A stretch of DNA of 64,000 nucleotides, from contig CAWJQP010000049.1 of assembly GCA_963844855.1 (NCBI GenBank), forward strand, positions 62,001 through 126,000, given 5' to 3'. The stretch is from DASQDN01 sp963844855. GTDB lineage: Bacteria; Acidobacteriota; Terriglobia; Bryobacterales; Bryobacteraceae. Numbering within the stretch: position 1 is the stretch's first letter; every line of letters starts with the position of its first letter. Below the pieces are notes generated by a model. The model was not told where the DNA came from and made no database searches. It saw nothing but the letters and a program-made list of their open reading frames with translations. A program made the translations under genes and the position numbers. This document shows positions 61,141 to 64,000 of the stretch, one piece after another.

Positions 61141-63618
61141 ATGACGCGCAGGCAATCCAGGCAATCAATGAAGTGCAGGCAATCAATATCGATGGCGTTG
61201 CTGGTTTGTGTGCCGGCTGTGTGCGCTGGCGCCCGGACCGACGCGGACTTGCGAAAAATCACGATCGAGCCACCGGCCGCATTCATCAGCGGTTCGGGTG
61301 GAACCCATACATTCGTCGTCACGGGCCATTATGAGGATGGCTTCGTAGGGGATCTCAGCCGCGACGCCGTGTTTACGATTTCGGACCCGCGTGTCGCGAA
61401 AATCGGCGCTCCAGGTACAGTCGTTTCTATCGGAGAAGGCGTCACCCGCGTAGCCGTCAGCCGCGGCAGGCTTTCTGCCGAAGCTGCACTAATCGTTACG
61501 CAGGCCAAGCCGAAGTCCTGGCAATTTGAGTCCGATATCGCGCCGATCTTCTCGAAGCTCGGCTGCAATAACAATGCTTGCCACGGGGCTCTCAATGGGC
61601 AGAGCGGCTTCAAACTCTCTTTGTTCGGCTACGATGCGCCAGCCGACTACGACGCCGTCGTAAAACATTCTGACGGTCGGCGCATTGATCATGCAAATCC
61701 GGAGAAGAGCCTGCTCTTGCAGAAGCCATCCTTTGGCATCGCCCACGGCGGAGGCAAGCTGATAGAAAAGAATTCGCTGGAATATGGAACTGTGCTCCAG
61801 TGGATCCGCGACGGAGTACCGCTGGGTGTATCCGGCGGGCCAAAGCTGCTGTCTGTCCAGCTGTTGCCCGGCGGCCTCCGTGTCCTCGAACAGGTCTCCG
61901 ACCGCCAACAGTTGGCGGCAATCGGCACCTATTCTGACGGTTCGCGCGTAGACCTCACGGACCGCGTGCGATATACGTCGAGCGATGAGGCCATCGCCAC
62001 CGTCAACGCGACGGGACTCGTTACCCCGAAGCGGAATGGGGAAGTCACAGTTCTGATCCGCACGCTCGGCCGTCTCGATGCGATGCGAGTGGCGGTAGCC
62101 CTACGGCCGGAACTGTCGCAAATCTCTACGCAGACGCCCCCCACGAAGAATTTCGTGGACGAATTGATTTTCTCCAAGCTCCGCAAGGTGAAGATGGCTC
62201 CTTCGCAGCTCAGCACGGACCCGCAATTTCTCCGGCGTGTGTTTCTCGATACCGTAGGCACTGTTCCAACCCCCGAAGAATCGCAGGCATTTCTCAACGA
62301 CACCGATCCGAACAAACGCGACAAACTCATCGATGCGTTGATGGAGCGGCCGGAGTATGCGCAATTCTGGGCGCTCAAGTGGGGTGATCTGTTCATGATC
62401 CGCGATATCTTCAACATGAACAACACCGCATTTGCTCACGAGTACTTCCGACGAAATTTTGCGGAGGACCGGCCGTATACCGACGTCGCTCGAGAAATGC
62501 TTACCGGGGTGGGGCCTCTGGCCGAGGTCGGTCCGAACAACTTCTATTCGCGCGAGGACCGGCGTCCCGCGGAAGAGTATGCCACCCTCGTTTCGCAGAC
62601 GCTTCTGGGTGTCAGCTTGGAGTGTGCGCGCTGTCACGATCATCCGAAAGAGAAATGGAAGCGTGATGATTTTCTCGGTCTCGCCGCGTTCTTCTCGCAG
62701 GTGAAAATGAAGGAGCGGAATGGATACCGGCCTTTTGAGGGTTTCGTCGTGCTGGACTATGCGGCGGAATTCAAGCACCCGCAATCAAGACAAGTAGTGC
62801 GTCCTCGTTTGCCGGATGGCTCCGAACCAATGATCGGACCGATGCGAGATCGTCGAGAACTGCTGGCGCAATGGATTACGGCTCCAGCGAATCCTTTCTT
62901 CGCGCGAGCGACAGTGAACCGTGTGTGGAAGCAACTCTTCGGCAAAGGCATAGTGGATCCAGTTGACGACTCGCGCGTGACTAACCCGCCTACCAACCCC
63001 GAACTGCTTGACCGGCTGGCGGAATACTTCTCCGAACAGAACTTCCGCTTCAAGCCGCTCATGAAGCTGATGCTACGTTCGAACGCCTACCAACTCGCGT
63101 CGGCAAGCAACGACAGCAACGCCGAAGATTCCATCAACTATTCGCGCTACTATCTTCGGAAGCTGACGGCAGAACAGCTGCTTGATGCCGTAGGAGACGT
63201 GACCGGTGTCCCCGAGCGATTCCAGGGCTTCTATCGCGGCAAACGTGCAATTGATCTGCCCGACCCGGGCGTACCGTCTTATTTTCTCGCAACATTCAAT
63301 CGACCAATTCGGGACACGGCGAAATGCGAGCGCACAAGCGCACCGACGATTACGCAGGCCATGCACTTCATGAACGGTGAGGCCATCCAAGGCAAGATCA
63401 AGAACCCTGAGGGACGGCTTCACGCGATGATCGCATCCGGAGAGTCCAACGACCGCATCATCGAGTACTTTTATCTGGCGTCCTACAGCCGTCCCCCGAA
63501 GCCGGAGGAACTCGCGCTGGCGAAGACGTTCATCAGCAAGCACTCAGACCGTGAGCACGGCCTGCAGGGAATCGTATGGGCGCTGCTCAACAGCAAAGAG
63601 TTTTTGTTCAATCATTAA
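61141..63618 (+). CDS. DUF1549/DUF1553 protein with Big-2 domain and haem-like motif
   Basis: 825 residues. N-terminal export signal after a repetitive basic stretch (the DNA repeats AGGCAATC three times at 61151-61187; ATG 61168 or 61192 may be the true start). Then a Big-2-like Ig domain (ITIEPPAAFISGSGGTHTFV), the C-x4-C-H motif CNNNACHGALNG (about residue 140), a second Big-2 domain (LTDRVRYTSSDEAIATVNAT), DUF1549 (FVDELIFSKLRKVKMAPSQL; LECARCHDHPKEKW) and DUF1553 (ATVNRVWKQLFGKGIVDPVD; SAPTITQAMHFMNGEAI). Intact. Domain order differs from the two minus-strand paralogues, which start with a C-x2-C-H cytochrome domain and lack Big-2. Confidence 0.9.
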   Translation: MTRRQSRQSMKCRQSISMALLVCVPAVCAGARTDADLRKITIEPPAAFISGSGGTHTFVVTGHYEDGFVGDLSRDAVFTISDPRVAKIGAPGTVVSIGEGVTRVAVSRGRLSAEAALIVTQAKPKSWQFESDIAPIFSKLGCNNNACHGALNGQSGFKLSLFGYDAPADYDAVVKHSDGRRIDHANPEKSLLLQKPSFGIAHGGGKLIEKNSLEYGTVLQWIRDGVPLGVSGGPKLLSVQLLPGGLRVLEQVSDRQQLAAIGTYSDGSRVDLTDRVRYTSSDEAIATVNATGLVTPKRNGEVTVLIRTLGRLDAMRVAVALRPELSQISTQTPPTKNFVDELIFSKLRKVKMAPSQLSTDPQFLRRVFLDTVGTVPTPEESQAFLNDTDPNKRDKLIDALMERPEYAQFWALKWGDLFMIRDIFNMNNTAFAHEYFRRNFAEDRPYTDVAREMLTGVGPLAEVGPNNFYSREDRRPAEEYATLVSQTLLGVSLECARCHDHPKEKWKRDDFLGLAAFFSQVKMKERNGYRPFEGFVVLDYAAEFKHPQSRQVVRPRLPDGSEPMIGPMRDRRELLAQWITAPANPFFARATVNRVWKQLFGKGIVDPVDDSRVTNPPTNPELLDRLAEYFSEQNFRFKPLMKLMLRSNAYQLASASNDSNAEDSINYSRYYLRKLTAEQLLDAVGDVTGVPERFQGFYRGKRAIDLPDPGVPSYFLATFNRPIRDTAKCERTSAPTITQAMHFMNGEAIQGKIKNPEGRLHAMIASGESNDRIIEYFYLASYSRPPKPEELALAKTFISKHSDREHGLQGIVWALLNSKEFLFNH

Positions 63619-63631
63619 GAGGAGGCACATC

Positions 63632-64000
63632 GTGGGGCGTGGATCATATCACCAGGCGCCGCAAGCGGTTTGGGGACGTCGCGATTTTGTCCGGATCGGA
63701 TCTGCGAGCATCCTGGGGCTGAATCTTTGGGATTGGACACGTCTCCGGACGGCCCATGCTGCAAGCGCGTCCAAAGACCGCGCCTGTATCCTCATCTGGC
63801 TGATGGGTGGACCTCCCCAACAGGACATGTGGGACATGAAGCCCGACGCTCCGCGTGAATATCGTGGGTTATTCAAGCCCATCCCGACGAACGTCTCAGG
63901 CATTCAGATCTCCGAGCATCTTCCGCGGACTGCCAAAGTGATGGACAAGTTTGCCATCATCCGGTCAATGACCGGGAAAACGGCGCAACATGAGCCGGCA
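63632..64000 (+). CDS. DUF1501 domain protein, Tat-exported, 3' end off window
   Basis: 123 codons visible from GTG 63632, with GAGGAGG 6 nt upstream. Tat leader (WGRRDFVRIGSASILGLNLW), then DUF1501: CILIWLMGGPPQQDMWDMKP, EYRGLFKPIPTNVSGIQISE and FAIIRSMTGKTAQHEPA. It continues past the window edge. Third DUF1501 paralogue here, again directly behind its DUF1549/1553 partner (13-nt gap). Confidence 0.88.
   Translation, partial: MGRGSYHQAPQAVWGRRDFVRIGSASILGLNLWDWTRLRTAHAASASKDRACILIWLMGGPPQQDMWDMKPDAPREYRGLFKPIPTNVSGIQISEHLPRTAKVMDKFAIIRSMTGKTAQHEPA

Noticed and set aside
61151..61187. Three AGGCAATC repeats as a CRISPR or regulatory array
   Set aside because: Too short and inside the N-terminal coding region of the DUF1549/1553 gene. 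Probably local slippage or a misassigned start.

Overview
The window reads as a chromosomal segment of an Acidobacteriota member, most likely a Bryobacterales/Solibacter-type soil bacterium. The evidence is gene content: five very large TonB-dependent receptors with an N-terminal carboxypeptidase-regulatory (Cna-B-like) domain; three DUF1549/DUF1553 (Planctomycete-type cytochrome) proteins, each followed by a Tat-exported DUF1501 protein; CRTAC1 (FG-GAP/ASPIC-UnbV) proteins; secreted TPR proteins; and FadR-type GntR regulators. Most proteins are exported or envelope-bound. I saw no rRNA, tRNA or CRISPR array.

Layout. 1-3306 (-): a frameshifted TonB receptor. 3415-3673: a transposase remnant. 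3745-6356 (+): a neutral-ceramidase-like protein overlapping a Gfo/Idh/MocA oxidoreductase. 6335-10366 (-): a compact operon of a TolB-like propeller, a small lipoprotein, an AlgI-type MBOAT acyltransferase and an AlgJ/AlgX-like protein, probably exopolysaccharide O-acetylation. 10690-10854 (-): a 54-residue basic protein. 11081-19433: a nest of mobile elements. 19526-27806 (-): an operon TonB receptor, TPR, DUF1549/1553, DUF1501. 27856-31991 (-): a second DUF1549/1553-DUF1501 pair with three single-base frameshifts. 32013-38909: a GntR regulator divergent from a TonB receptor-TPR-CRTAC1 operon. 38919-42847: an M81 peptidase, an aspartoacylase-like deacylase and an MFS transporter. 42986-48125 (-): GntR-TonB receptor-Gfo/Idh/MocA operon. 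48281-51024: debris (histidine-kinase fragment, a hypothetical gene, a transposase with a nonsense codon). 51044-57627 (-): TonB receptor-CRTAC1-GntR-TPR operon, divergent from an MFS gene (57681+), which is followed by a pre-peptidase-domain protein, a DUF1549/1553 protein and a DUF1501 protein cut by the window edge.

The most notable structure is at 11081-19433. An insertion sequence with 17-bp terminal inverted repeats has its DDE transposase split by a group II intron (11623-18718). The intron's reverse transcriptase/maturase gene is split twice more, by two unrelated serine-recombinase elements: element 1 (about 2.93 kb, with DUF5372 and DUF6788 genes) and element 2 (about 2.26 kb, with a small HTH/ribbon-helix-helix gene). 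Both entered stretches that encode conserved RT motifs (GIPCIRDR and PQGGVVSP). Removing each at its short shared core restores the RT reading frame exactly, and rejoining its ends gives a dyad-symmetric site. In element 2 the recombinase ORF runs through the attachment site, so its C-terminus differs between the integrated and circular forms.

Several long genes that otherwise look conserved carry single-base frameshifts. Without reads I cannot tell genuine decay from assembly error, and I call them frameshifted rather than dead.
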